Source: JAVBOD01 sp031551045
Lineage (GTDB): Bacteria; Bacteroidota; Bacteroidia; Bacteroidales; UBA932
Direction: 5' to 3'
Length of the DNA stretch: 30,631 nt
Assembly (NCBI GenBank): GCA_031551045.1
Contig: JAVBOD010000056.1
Span: forward strand, 1-30,631
Both the position numbers and the translations under genes were made by a program. Numbering within the stretch: position 1 is the stretch's first letter; the number at the start of each line of letters is the position of its first letter. The notes under the pieces were generated by a model. That model was not told where the DNA came from, searched no databases, and was given only the letters and a program-made list of their open reading frames with translations. This document shows positions 1 through 8,027 of the stretch, in pieces.

Positions 1-139
1 TGTGGGTATGGTGAAACGTTTCTCGGCCGTACGCTGGGGCGTTACTAAAAATCTGCTTTGGGCATGGGTGCTCACCATTCCTATCAGTGGATTGCTGGCT
101 GCCGGGATTTATATGGTGATGAAATGGTTCGGGATGTAG
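1..139 (+). CDS. PiT-family inorganic phosphate permease, C-terminal end (partial)
   Basis: Only the last 45 codons are present, in the frame starting at base 2 and ending with TAG at 137-139. The peptide has a basic stretch (MVKRFSAVRWG) followed by a hydrophobic helix ending in IYMVMKWFGM. This VKRFSAVRWG...W.LTIP.SG pattern is what I recognise as the last membrane helix of PiT-type sodium- or proton-coupled phosphate transporters, where the conserved GP.....V.W...K....W..TIP.....A element closes the protein. The assignment rests on a short fragment, so it is moderately secure. The gene reads towards the pirin gene; the 82 nt between them is AT-rich and shows no clear terminator. Confidence 0.6.
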   Translation, partial: VGMVKRFSAVRWGVTKNLLWAWVLTIPISGLLAAGIYMVMKWFGM

Positions 140-221
140 AAAATTTTTGCACTCTTTGCAGCAAATGATTTTCTACTCTTTGAACAGCCTCTTTTTCGTT
201 CATAAAAAGTATTGCCCGGCC

Positions 222-1109
222 TTACAGGCCCTCTGTCCAATCATCTAAATGCCCGAATTTACCTTCTTCAAAATCCTGAAAAGCTTGTTGTAATTCCTCG
301 CGGGTGTTCATTACAAAGGGGCCTCCGGCGGCAATCGGTTCATCGAGAGGTTCGCCGCTAAGTACAAGAAGCGTCGAATCCTCTTCGGCTTCAACACGGA
401 ATGTTTGCCCTCCATTTTCAAAAAGGACAAAATGATTAGCAGCTCCCGCCGCTTGATCGTTTATTTTTACCGCGCCTCTCACCACCAACATGCCGGTATT
501 GTAATTGCCGGGTAATGTAACCGTGGTTTTCCCTTTTCTTTTCAAATGAATGTTGTACATTTCCATCGGCGAGAAAGTGGAAGCAAGGCCTTTCATCCCA
601 TTGTAATTTCCGGCAATTACTTCTACCGTTCCAGCATGGTCAGGCAATACATATTTCGGCAATTCAGCATGCACTAATGCTTGATACTTGGCGGGAGTCA
701 TTTTGTGTCGTTGCGGCAGGTTCACCCAAATCTGCGCCATATGAAACACTCCACCTTGTGTATTGAATACATTTTCGTGATATTCCCGGTGCAACACGCC
801 GCTTCCGGCAGTCATCCATTGTAAGTCTCCTTCCCCGATTACACCGCCGTTTCCGGCGCTATCGCCATGGGCTATTTTCCCATGATAAGATACGGTAACC
901 GTTTCGATTCCGCGGTGCGGATGTACGCCTACACCCTGCGGAACGTTACTTGGCGGGAAATGTGTAGGAGCGTTATAATCCAACAGGAAAAACGGGCTCA
1001 TCCGCTGCATATCCATCAACCCCGGGAAAAAATTATGTACTTTGAAACCATTGCCCACCCAGCGTGTGGGAGGCGGGGCAAAAATCTGTTCTATTTCTTT
1101 TGTTTTCAT
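222..1109 (-). CDS. Pirin family protein (bicupin)
   Basis: A 295-residue protein with the usual pirin length and layout: an N-terminal cupin containing GVHPHRGIETVTV and GVLHREYHE, and a C-terminal cupin ending in the GGPFVMNT motif typical of the family. The four metal ligands of human pirin (two His, His, Glu) correspond to H63, H65, H107 and E109, with the same spacing, so a mononuclear iron site should be intact. Bacterial pirins are cytosolic; some have quercetinase activity and others modulate metabolic enzymes, so the substrate cannot be named. It is monocistronic here, convergent with the phosphate permease and divergent from the protease. The ATG at 1109 begins MKTKEIEQIF. Confidence 0.9.
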   Translation of the reverse strand: MKTKEIEQIFAPPPTRWVGNGFKVHNFFPGLMDMQRMSPFFLLDYNAPTHFPPSNVPQGVGVHPHRGIETVTVSYHGKIAHGDSAGNGGVIGEGDLQWMTAGSGVLHREYHENVFNTQGGVFHMAQIWVNLPQRHKMTPAKYQALVHAELPKYVLPDHAGTVEVIAGNYNGMKGLASTFSPMEMYNIHLKRKGKTTVTLPGNYNTGMLVVRGAVKINDQAAGAANHFVLFENGGQTFRVEAEEDSTLLVLSGEPLDEPIAAGGPFVMNTREELQQAFQDFEEGKFGHLDDWTEGL

Positions 1110-1204
1110 AATGCTGGGAATTAAATCTTTTTGATAAAACAGTTGCTTAAGGGTACAATATCTATGCCAAAAGAAAAAATCCCTGTAATTTCATTAAGAT
1201 GTGA

Positions 1205-1212
1205 TATATTTG
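1205..1212 (+). promoter_or_regulatory. Candidate -7 element (TATATTTG) for the protease gene
   Basis: TATATTTG fits the Bacteroidota -7 consensus TAnnTTTG. The -33 partner is poor (CTGT near 1183). It lies inside the longest open frame, which starts from a TTG at 1131, but just upstream of the GTG at 1236 that begins a proper signal peptide. This favours GTG 1236 as the start codon. Confidence 0.4.
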
Positions 1213-1235
1213 TGTTTTTTAAGAAAAACGAATTA

Positions 1236-3221
1236 GTGAAACGCTATCTGTCATTTATAATTTTTGTGTGCTGTGTAACGAGCCTTGCCGCACAAGGGAC
1301 GGATGTCCGTTCGGGAGTATTGCAAGTAAAACTGAAGCCCGGCTCGGAACAGCTTGTCCGGCAATCCTTCAAAAAACAAAGCGTTGGCGGCATTATACAA
1401 ACCGGTATCGCCAAAATGGATGTGCTGAACAGCCGCTATCATGTCGTGAAAATGCAACCCGTTTTCAATATCGGAGGGCCTTTTGAAGAACGCCAACGAC
1501 ACTACGGCTTGCATCTCTGGTACGAAATCAGCATCGACTCTACAGCCAATCCGCAAGAAGTGGCCGCAGAATATTTGCAGAGCGGAGCGGTGGAAACAGC
1601 CTCTCCGGTCTATAAAATCAAACGCGCCGTGGGCGAAATTATTCCTTATAACGCAACAAGCAACCTGCAACAGCAAAGCCTCACGCCCGACGACCCGCGT
1701 TTTCCCGTGCAATGGAATTTTAACAACACCGGGCAACCGGCTTCCCGTGCCGTTGCCGGTGTCGATATCCGTATGCCCGAAGCATGGAACATTACTGCCG
1801 GAAATCCGAATGTGATTGTTGCGGTGATGGACGGCGGCATCGACTATACCCATCCCGATTTAAGCGGAAATATGTGGCCGGGAAAAGGATATAACTTTGT
1901 AAATAACACCGCTAATATTACATTTGACGACCATGGCACCCATGTGGCGGGTATTGTCGCGGCGCGCAGCAATAACGGGATAGGAGTCTCCGGCGTTGCC
2001 GGCGGCTGGGGCGACGGGCGCGGCGTTCAACTCATGTCTTGTGAAATTTTCAGTGGCAACACGGCTGCCGAAAATGCCGATGTGGCCAGAGCTTTTCAAT
2101 TTGCGGCCGACAACGGTGCGGTAATCGCTCAAAACAGCTGGAATTATGATACCCCCGGCGTTTACAATGCTGCAATTGAAGCAGGAATACACTATTTTAT
2201 TGATAATGCCGGCAAGGATAACGCCGGGAATCCCTTGCCGGGAACGCCTATGGCCGGCGGCTTGGTGATTTTTGTGTCGGGCAACGAACACAGTTCGCGC
2301 AACGATTACTATCCGGGGATGGACCCTGCGGTGTTCTGCGTGGCCGCTGTAGGTCCCACCGGGAAACGCGCATGGTACTCCAACTATAGCGAAGCGGTCG
2401 ATATCTCGGCGCCGGGAGGCGACAAGGATATCAGCGATCCCGAAGGAGGAATTTTGAGCACCATTTCCGTTGCTTCCGGCAGCTACGGATGGGATCAGGG
2501 AACATCCATGGCTTGTCCGCACGTGTCGGGCGTGGCGGCATTGGTGTTATCGCGCTTCGGTTCGGAAAGCTATACGCCGGAAATGCTGCGTACCCGCTTG
2601 TTGCAATCGGCCAATCCGCTGAACAATGCGCCCGAATATGCAGCGGGGAAAATGGGCGCCGGATTGATGGATGCGTCCAAGGCATTGACGGCAACGATTC
2701 CCGTTACCGGAATAACCATAGCGCCCGCAAGCGTCAAATTGGTAGAAAACGATACAACTTCTTTAACGGGGTCAATACTACCGGCGGATGCTACAAACCA
2801 AAACAAAACATGGAAAAGTTCCGATGCGGAAATAGTTTCGGTGGATAACAAAGGAAACATAAAAGCGCGGAAAACCGGTGAAGCGAAAATTACAGCAACA
2901 ACGGAAGACGGGTATTTTTCGGCAAGCTCTACGATTGCAGTATATCGATCGGCGCACATACCGCAAGGCTTCAGCCCCAATGGCGACGGCATTAATGATA
3001 CTTTTGAAATGATATTGGACAGCCGCGAAACGTATGCATTGAAAGTGTTCGACAAATCGGGACAATTTTATTTTCAAACAGATGATTATAAAAATAATTG
3101 GGATGGGGTTGCCAATACCGGTGTTCACAAAAGCCGCAAAGTATTACCCGGAACGTATTTTTACCAATTGAAGGCACAGCAGTCGGGGCATGTGCAAACC
3201 GGCTATGTCGTGATAAAATAG
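1236..3221 (+). CDS. Secreted subtilisin-like (S8) serine protease with Ig-like domain and type-B type IX sorting domain
   Basis: From GTG 1236 the protein has 661 residues. It opens with a classic signal peptide (VKRYLSFIIFVCC...LAAQG), which is why I prefer this start to the TTG at 1131 or the ATG at 1164. An N-terminal pro-region of about 140 residues precedes the S8 domain. The catalytic triad is visible: D199 (VMDGGIDYTHPDL), H233 (DDHGTHVAG) and S424 (GTSMACPHVSG), with oxyanion Asn N350 (FVSGNE). A bacterial Ig-like (Big_2) domain follows at about 489-570 (WKSSDAEIVSVDNKGNIKA). The last 86 residues (from PQGFSPNGDGINDTF) form a gliding-motility-associated, type-B C-terminal domain, the signal for export by the type IX secretion system. 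It should be an active extracellular protease, anchored on or released from the surface. The PorP/SprF-like gene begins 24-45 nt downstream. Confidence 0.9.
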   Translation: MKRYLSFIIFVCCVTSLAAQGTDVRSGVLQVKLKPGSEQLVRQSFKKQSVGGIIQTGIAKMDVLNSRYHVVKMQPVFNIGGPFEERQRHYGLHLWYEISIDSTANPQEVAAEYLQSGAVETASPVYKIKRAVGEIIPYNATSNLQQQSLTPDDPRFPVQWNFNNTGQPASRAVAGVDIRMPEAWNITAGNPNVIVAVMDGGIDYTHPDLSGNMWPGKGYNFVNNTANITFDDHGTHVAGIVAARSNNGIGVSGVAGGWGDGRGVQLMSCEIFSGNTAAENADVARAFQFAADNGAVIAQNSWNYDTPGVYNAAIEAGIHYFIDNAGKDNAGNPLPGTPMAGGLVIFVSGNEHSSRNDYYPGMDPAVFCVAAVGPTGKRAWYSNYSEAVDISAPGGDKDISDPEGGILSTISVASGSYGWDQGTSMACPHVSGVAALVLSRFGSESYTPEMLRTRLLQSANPLNNAPEYAAGKMGAGLMDASKALTATIPVTGITIAPASVKLVENDTTSLTGSILPADATNQNKTWKSSDAEIVSVDNKGNIKARKTGEAKITATTEDGYFSASSTIAVYRSAHIPQGFSPNGDGINDTFEMILDSRETYALKVFDKSGQFYFQTDDYKNNWDGVANTGVHKSRKVLPGTYFYQLKAQQSGHVQTGYVVIK

Positions 3222-3266
3222 TAAGAGTAAAAGTAGGAGCGTAACATGTTGCGGTTAAAAGATAAA

Positions 3267-4193
3267 ATGAAGCGATATATAATCGTCCTATTATTTGTAA
3301 CAGGAAGTGCTGCCAACATCTTGGCACAGCCGCGCTTCAATCACGAGCAGGGTAATGTGAAATATCGCGATTATGAGCTACTGCTCAATCCGGCGACTAC
3401 GGGCAGCAAGGACTGTAATAGGATTTCGCTGAGCCTCGACAAACAATGGTTGAAAATAGATAACTCGCCTTTGTCGGAAATCCTGCAATACCAAATGCCG
3501 GTGGCGCAAAACAACGGAATCGGCGCATGGTTTTATAATGAAACCTACGGTGTCCGGAATATCATTCAAATAGCAGCGGCGTACGCCTACAAAATCAGGA
3601 TGGAAAATACGACGCTTTCCTTGGGCTTAAATGCTTCGTTGCTTTGGTGGCGCGAAAATCGCGTTACGGATATCAATAATCCTAACGACCCCGCGTTTGC
3701 CGATGCGCCCGACAATCAAACGGGTTTTAATACCGGACTCGGGGTTTATTATTCCGGCGATAAATTCTATGCCGGTTTTTCCATTCCGCAAATGCTTACG
3801 AATGATTTTAATAACGATGATAAACGCGGCGAGTTGGAGAATAAAATTGATTTTGCTCGCATGCACTATTATTTTACCGGCGGTTGTACGTTCGATTTGG
3901 GAAGTAAATTCAATCTGCAACCCACAGCGCTCGTCGCGCTTTCCGGCGATACACCTGCCGGCTTTGAATGTATGCTTACCGGAAAATATGATACCCGGTT
4001 TGAATTCGGAGCAGGGATGGCTAATCATTACCGCTTACAAATAACGGCCGGAGCGGTTGTTGCTGAAAACATTTCACTGCGCTACCAATATGCGCAAAAC
4101 CTTGGTTCCGATTACCGATATACCGGAACGTCTCATTTTATAGTACTTCGCTTTCAATGGCGTGAAAAGAAAACCCCCGGAGGGCAGCCATAA
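3267..4193 (+). CDS. PorP/SprF family type IX secretion system outer-membrane protein
   Basis: A protein of 308 residues from ATG 3267, or 315 from ATG 3246. Both starts leave a good signal peptide (MKRYIIVLLF...NILAQP). After the signal come the family hallmarks: QP.F..Y....LLNPA.TG near the N-terminus, RISLSLDKQW, then alternating beta-strand segments ending in a strand rich in aromatics (FIVLRFQWREKK), consistent with an outer-membrane barrel. PorP/SprF-like proteins help export or anchor type IX cargo, and those encoded next to a gliding-type (type-B) cargo are often dedicated to it, as SprF is to SprB. The position directly after the type-B protease, probably in one transcript, suggests this is its partner. 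Confidence 0.88.
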   Translation: MKRYIIVLLFVTGSAANILAQPRFNHEQGNVKYRDYELLLNPATTGSKDCNRISLSLDKQWLKIDNSPLSEILQYQMPVAQNNGIGAWFYNETYGVRNIIQIAAAYAYKIRMENTTLSLGLNASLLWWRENRVTDINNPNDPAFADAPDNQTGFNTGLGVYYSGDKFYAGFSIPQMLTNDFNNDDKRGELENKIDFARMHYYFTGGCTFDLGSKFNLQPTALVALSGDTPAGFECMLTGKYDTRFEFGAGMANHYRLQITAGAVVAENISLRYQYAQNLGSDYRYTGTSHFIVLRFQWREKKTPGGQP

Positions 4194-4225
4194 TCCTCTT
4201 GTATGTAATTCCTTGTAATTTTTAT

Positions 4226-4257
4226 TTTGTCGTTCCCGGAAAAATCCGCTATCTTTG
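4226..4257 (+). promoter_or_regulatory. Bacteroidota-type promoter for the B12 locus
   Basis: TTTG at 4226-4229, a 20-nt spacer and TATCTTTG at 4250-4257 fit the TTTG-N19-21-TAnnTTTG consensus well. Transcription should begin near 4264, so the RNA starts just before the cobalamin riboswitch. Confidence 0.75.
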
Positions 4258-4277
4258 CGCTGCATTGGTTCAAAACA

Positions 4278-4446
4278 ATTGATTCAATTGTTTGATGAAA
4301 AGGGAATCAGGTGAAAGTCCTGAACAGACCCGCTACTGTAAGTCCTATGCGACATTTTGACAATTACTCAAGCCACTGTCCGCCAACCGGCGGGTGGGAA
4401 GGCTGCTCAAAATGGAGGACAAGTCAGGAGACCTGCCAAATGCAAC
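4278..4446 (+). ncRNA. Cobalamin (B12) riboswitch
   Basis: The conserved blocks appear in order. GGGAATCAGGTGAAAGTCC starts at 4302 and is followed by ACAGACCCGCTACTGTAAG. Next come GCCACTGT at 4372-4379, GGGTGGGAAGGC at 4391-4402, and the B12 box AAGTCAGGAGACCTGCC at 4421-4437. The element senses cobalamin and represses the downstream transporter genes when the vitamin is abundant. A possible expression platform follows: GCAAC at 4442-4446 and at 4490-4494 could each pair with GTTGC at 4510-4514. The latter pairing is followed by a T-rich run (to about 4527), so it could act as a terminator. That switching scheme is my inference; the aptamer itself is clear. Outer boundaries are approximate. 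This and the promoter account for most of the 359-nt gap before the receptor gene. Confidence 0.93.
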
Positions 4447-4552
4447 ATTAAATTTTATGCTTTCGAGGGATGAAGCTTAAAAGCCACATGCAACCTGCAT
4501 AGTTTCATTGTTGCTTTCCATTTTTCTCACGAAGCTGTTTGATTAATCTCAA

Positions 4553-6589
4553 ATGGTGATTTTTATGTTTTCCGGTAAACGTACTTGTTTATGGGTAGGG
4601 GGATTACTATGCTTTTTCATAGCGGAAACGGCAGTCGTTACTCCCCTGCTTGCCAATACTGAGACCGATAGCATCAAGGTGCGCAGTCTTGATGAAGTAG
4701 TGATTGCCGCCTCAAAAACACGCTTCAGCGCTGTGTCGCCCATGCCGCTGCAATCGTTGTCGGGCGAGCAATTGAAAAGCCTCAACAGTTTTTCGGTAGC
4801 CGATGCCATTCGCTATTTTTCAGGTGTTCAACTCAAAGATTACGGAGGCATCGGAGGTTTGAAAACAGTAAACGTACGCAGCCTGGGAAGCGCGCATACC
4901 GCCGTTTTCTACGATGGATTGCAATTGGGAAATGCGCAGAACGGGCAGGTCGATTTGGGGAAATTTTCGATGGAAAACATAGAAGAAATTCAACTCTACA
5001 ATGGCCAAAAATCCAGTATTTTTCAGCCTGCCAAAGGATTTTTCGCTTCCAATAGTTTATACCTGAAAAGTAAAACGCCGCAGTTGGACAGCAGTAAACG
5101 CTGTTATGCACAAGGTGGTGTGAAAACCGGTTCGTTCGGCCTTTTCGACATGTCGGTGCTGTGGCAGCAACGGTTGAGCAAAACGCTTTCGTATTCGGCC
5201 AATGCGGAGTTATGCCACGCCAATGGACGTTATAACTATCGTTACACAAACGGCACTTACGACACGGCTGCTGTGCGGCAAAACGGCGACGTACGGGCAT
5301 TGCGAGTGGAAACAGCGTTGTTCGGGAAACTCCGCAAGGGGCAATGGAATGTCAAAATGTATTATTACAATTCCCGTCGCGGCCTTCCTGGCGCCATTGT
5401 GGCCAACCGCTACAGCCATTTCCAGCGGCAGTGGGACCGGAATTTCTTCGTGCAAGGTTCCCTGCAAAAAGCATTTGGAAAACGCTACGAATTAATGGCT
5501 AATGTGAAATTCAGCAGCGATTACACGCGTTATGTAGATCCCGAATACATTACGCTATATGGTGCTTTAGACAACCGTTACCGCCAATATACCTATTATC
5601 TTTCGGTGGTGCAGCAAGAGCAGCTGACACCATGGTGCGGTATATCTCTGGCTACCGATATGGAAATCAATACGCTCGACGCCAATTTGTACCGTTTCCC
5701 GTATCCCGTCCGCTACACGTTTTTGGGCGTGCTGTCCACGCACATTAATTTTCCGCGATTCGATATGCAGGCAAGTTTATTGGCTTGTGCCATCGATGAG
5801 CAGGTGCAGCACTTTCAACCGGGCGGAAATCGGCAATTGCTTTGTCCCGTGGTGTCGGCTTCTTTCCAGCCGTTCGCTACGCCGTCGTTCCGTATCAGGG
5901 CTTTCTATAAAGAAACTTTCCGTATGCCCACGTTCAATGATTTATACTACACGTTCATCGGCAACAGTTCGCTGCGGCCGGAATATACGGCACAATATGA
6001 CGCAGGCGCTACATGGACACTTTTGCCGGCCGGGATTTTATCCCGTTTTTCCATTCAAGCCGATGGATATTACAATCGAGTAAAAGACAAAATTGTGGCG
6101 ATGCCTTCGTCGAATCTTTTTCGTTGGACAATGATGAATTTGGGCGAAGTGGAAATAAAAGGTGTGGAAACCAACTTGGCTGCCGAACTGAAAATTTTGC
6201 GCACGCTTTGGCTGAATATCGGACTAAGCTACACGTATCAGAAAACTATGGATATAACCCCCAAAAGCACTACGTACGGCGACAGGATTCCGTACGCGCC
6301 GGTACATAGCGGTTCGCTGACTGCCGCATTGACGTGGGAAAAGTGGCAAGTGAATTATAGTTTTATATACACCGGCGAACGTTACTGCTTGCCGGCCAAC
6401 ATTCCGCAAAATTACGTGCAACCATGGTACACCAGCGACTTGGCGCTGAATTGGCAGGCGAAGTGGAAGAAGAGTGCATTTAAAATCACTTCCGAAGTCA
6501 ACAATTTGTTTAACCAATATTATGATGTAGTATTTAATTTTCCCATGCCCGGCCGCAATTTTCGAATAGGCGTGTCGGTAAGTTTTTAA
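4553..6589 (+). CDS. btuB: BtuB-like TonB-dependent vitamin B12 receptor
   Basis: A 678-residue TonB-dependent outer-membrane receptor. A signal peptide (hydrophobic run LWVGGLLCFFIAETAVV) is followed by a TonB-box-like stretch (SLDEVVIAASK), a plug domain (about 60-170, with the NVRSLGSAHTAVFYDGL.LGNAQNGQVDL pattern) and a 22-strand barrel ending in FRIGVSVSF, whose final aromatic residue suits BAM-dependent insertion. ATG 4553 is used; ATG 4565 is equally possible. Cobalamin is the predicted substrate because a cobalamin riboswitch lies directly upstream and a BtuG-like gene lies downstream, the arrangement known for Bacteroides B12 uptake loci. It is slightly longer than E. coli BtuB, as expected for Bacteroidota. 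Confidence 0.88.
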   Translation: MVIFMFSGKRTCLWVGGLLCFFIAETAVVTPLLANTETDSIKVRSLDEVVIAASKTRFSAVSPMPLQSLSGEQLKSLNSFSVADAIRYFSGVQLKDYGGIGGLKTVNVRSLGSAHTAVFYDGLQLGNAQNGQVDLGKFSMENIEEIQLYNGQKSSIFQPAKGFFASNSLYLKSKTPQLDSSKRCYAQGGVKTGSFGLFDMSVLWQQRLSKTLSYSANAELCHANGRYNYRYTNGTYDTAAVRQNGDVRALRVETALFGKLRKGQWNVKMYYYNSRRGLPGAIVANRYSHFQRQWDRNFFVQGSLQKAFGKRYELMANVKFSSDYTRYVDPEYITLYGALDNRYRQYTYYLSVVQQEQLTPWCGISLATDMEINTLDANLYRFPYPVRYTFLGVLSTHINFPRFDMQASLLACAIDEQVQHFQPGGNRQLLCPVVSASFQPFATPSFRIRAFYKETFRMPTFNDLYYTFIGNSSLRPEYTAQYDAGATWTLLPAGILSRFSIQADGYYNRVKDKIVAMPSSNLFRWTMMNLGEVEIKGVETNLAAELKILRTLWLNIGLSYTYQKTMDITPKSTTYGDRIPYAPVHSGSLTAALTWEKWQVNYSFIYTGERYCLPANIPQNYVQPWYTSDLALNWQAKWKKSAFKITSEVNNLFNQYYDVVFNFPMPGRNFRIGVSVSF

Positions 6590-6678
6590 TAAATGGAATA
6601 TGAAATATGAAGTGAAGCTATTGCCGTCTGTTTTAGCTGACGGGTATAAGAAGGTATCTCTGCATAACGCGCGAAACT

Positions 6679-6819
6679 TTTAGGAGGCCGTTCAAAAAGT
6701 CAAAAAAATACCATAAAAGGACTCAAAGAGCTTTCACTAAGTAACACAAAGTCTTTAAAATCAAATGATTTCTTCGTAATACTTTGTGGTTAAAAATGCT
6801 TTTTGAATAGCCTCCTAAA
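6679..6819. repeat. 141-nt MITE-like inverted-repeat element
   Basis: The 21-nt ends, TTTAGGAGGCCGTTCAAAAAG (6679-6699; written here with its first base as position 1) and its mate at 6799-6819, are reverse complements with 19 of 21 positions matching. Inside them lies a decayed copy of the AACCACAAAGGAACTC repeat that flanks the GxxExxY gene at 24250-24707: ACCATAAAAGGACTCAAAG on the left and CTTTGTGGTT at 6782-6791 on the right. There is no coding capacity. It separates btuB from the btuG-like gene and could fold into a long hairpin in the transcript. This element is the main content of the 274-nt gap between the two genes. Confidence 0.7.
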
Positions 6820-6863
6820 TAAAAACACATTAATATCAACAATCGTAACTTAAAAATTTGCTT

Positions 6864-8018
6864 ATGAAAAGAAGGACAGAAAAAATTATTTGGGCGTCGC
6901 TCTTGCTTTTAACAGCCGCCGCTTGCCGCAAAGATCCGGAATTTATTCCGGAGAAAGAAGAACAAATTGTTCCGCAAACCGTAACGTCCGTTGAAGGATT
7001 TTATTTACTGAACGAGGGAAACATGAACATGAATAAAGCCTCGCTGGATTACTACGACTATGCAACCGGCGTGTACAGGCGTAACATCTACGAACAGGCC
7101 AATCCTGCGGCTACCAAAGGCTTGGGCGATGTGGGGAGCGATATCGGCATCTACGGATCCAAACTGTATGCCGTGATCAATTGTTCGAACAAAGTAGAAG
7201 TAATGGATATGCTAACTGCCAAACGGCTGAAAGTAATCGACCTAAAAAACGGACGCTATATCACTTTTGCAAAAGGAAGAGCTTACGTCAGCGCTTACGA
7301 TGGCGAAATAGCGATTGGTATTGATACTCCTAATGGATTTGTGGCCGAGATAGATACCGCTACCTTGGAAATTACGCGTAAAGTGGCCGTTGGCCGCCAG
7401 CCCGAAGAAATGGCCGTAGTGGGCAATAAGCTCTACATTGCCAATTCCGGAGGTTACAGCTCGCCGAACTATGAACGCACGGTGTCGGTCATCGATCTGG
7501 AGAGCTTTACAAAAATCAAAGATATTGAGGTGGCCGAAAACCTGCACCGCATGAAAACCGACGCTTATGGCGATATTTATGTTACCTCGCGCGGCGATTA
7601 TTACAGTATTCCTTCAAAACTTTTTGTGATTGATGCCAAAACCGATGCTGTGAAAAAAAGCTTCGACATTGCCGCTGCGAACCTTTGTATTGCAGGCGAT
7701 ACAGCGCATGTCATAGGCTCGGAGTTCAGTTATACTACGTTTCAATGGAATATTCATTACAGCATGATTGATGTGAAAAACGAAACGCTGTTGGAGAAAA
7801 GTTTTCTTCCGGAAAGTGTGTGCAACGCTATCGCAAATCCCTATGGCATTGCTATTGACCCTGTCTCAAAAAATATTTACATCACCGATGCCGGAAATTA
7901 TATGTCACCCGGAAAATTGTATTGCGTGAAGCCATCGGGAGAGGCTGTTTTCAGCGTGACTACGGGCGATATTCCGGCGCATTTTGCTTTTGTATTTAAA
8001 ACAACAACCATTAAATAA
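6864..8018 (+). CDS. BtuG-like surface lipoprotein, YncE-type beta-propeller (B12 capture)
   Basis: A 384-residue lipoprotein. I start it at ATG 6864 because the upstream in-frame codon at 6858 is a TTG. The signal peptide ends in a lipobox-like LLTAAAC, giving lipidated C21. The body is built of repeated YncE/DUF5074-type propeller blades with recurring patterns such as YAVINCSNKVEVMDMLTAK, VGRQPEEMAVVGNKLYIAN and YGIAIDPVSKNIYITDAG. In Bacteroides, BtuG is a seven-bladed surface propeller that binds cobalamin with extreme affinity and sits as a lid on BtuB; this gene has the size, fold and position of that protein. Only 9 nt separate it from the next gene, so they are co-transcribed. Function is by homology and context, and its affinity is not readable from sequence. 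Confidence 0.8.
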   Translation: MKRRTEKIIWASLLLLTAAACRKDPEFIPEKEEQIVPQTVTSVEGFYLLNEGNMNMNKASLDYYDYATGVYRRNIYEQANPAATKGLGDVGSDIGIYGSKLYAVINCSNKVEVMDMLTAKRLKVIDLKNGRYITFAKGRAYVSAYDGEIAIGIDTPNGFVAEIDTATLEITRKVAVGRQPEEMAVVGNKLYIANSGGYSSPNYERTVSVIDLESFTKIKDIEVAENLHRMKTDAYGDIYVTSRGDYYSIPSKLFVIDAKTDAVKKSFDIAAANLCIAGDTAHVIGSEFSYTTFQWNIHYSMIDVKNETLLEKSFLPESVCNAIANPYGIAIDPVSKNIYITDAGNYMSPGKLYCVKPSGEAVFSVTTGDIPAHFAFVFKTTTIK

Positions 8019-8027
8019 ATTATCATT

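Noticed and set aside
1251..2522. Long open frames on the minus strand opposite the protease (200 and 220 codons)
   Set aside because: They are antisense to a protease with an intact catalytic triad, contain no recognisable domain, and are expected by chance in GC-richer coding DNA.
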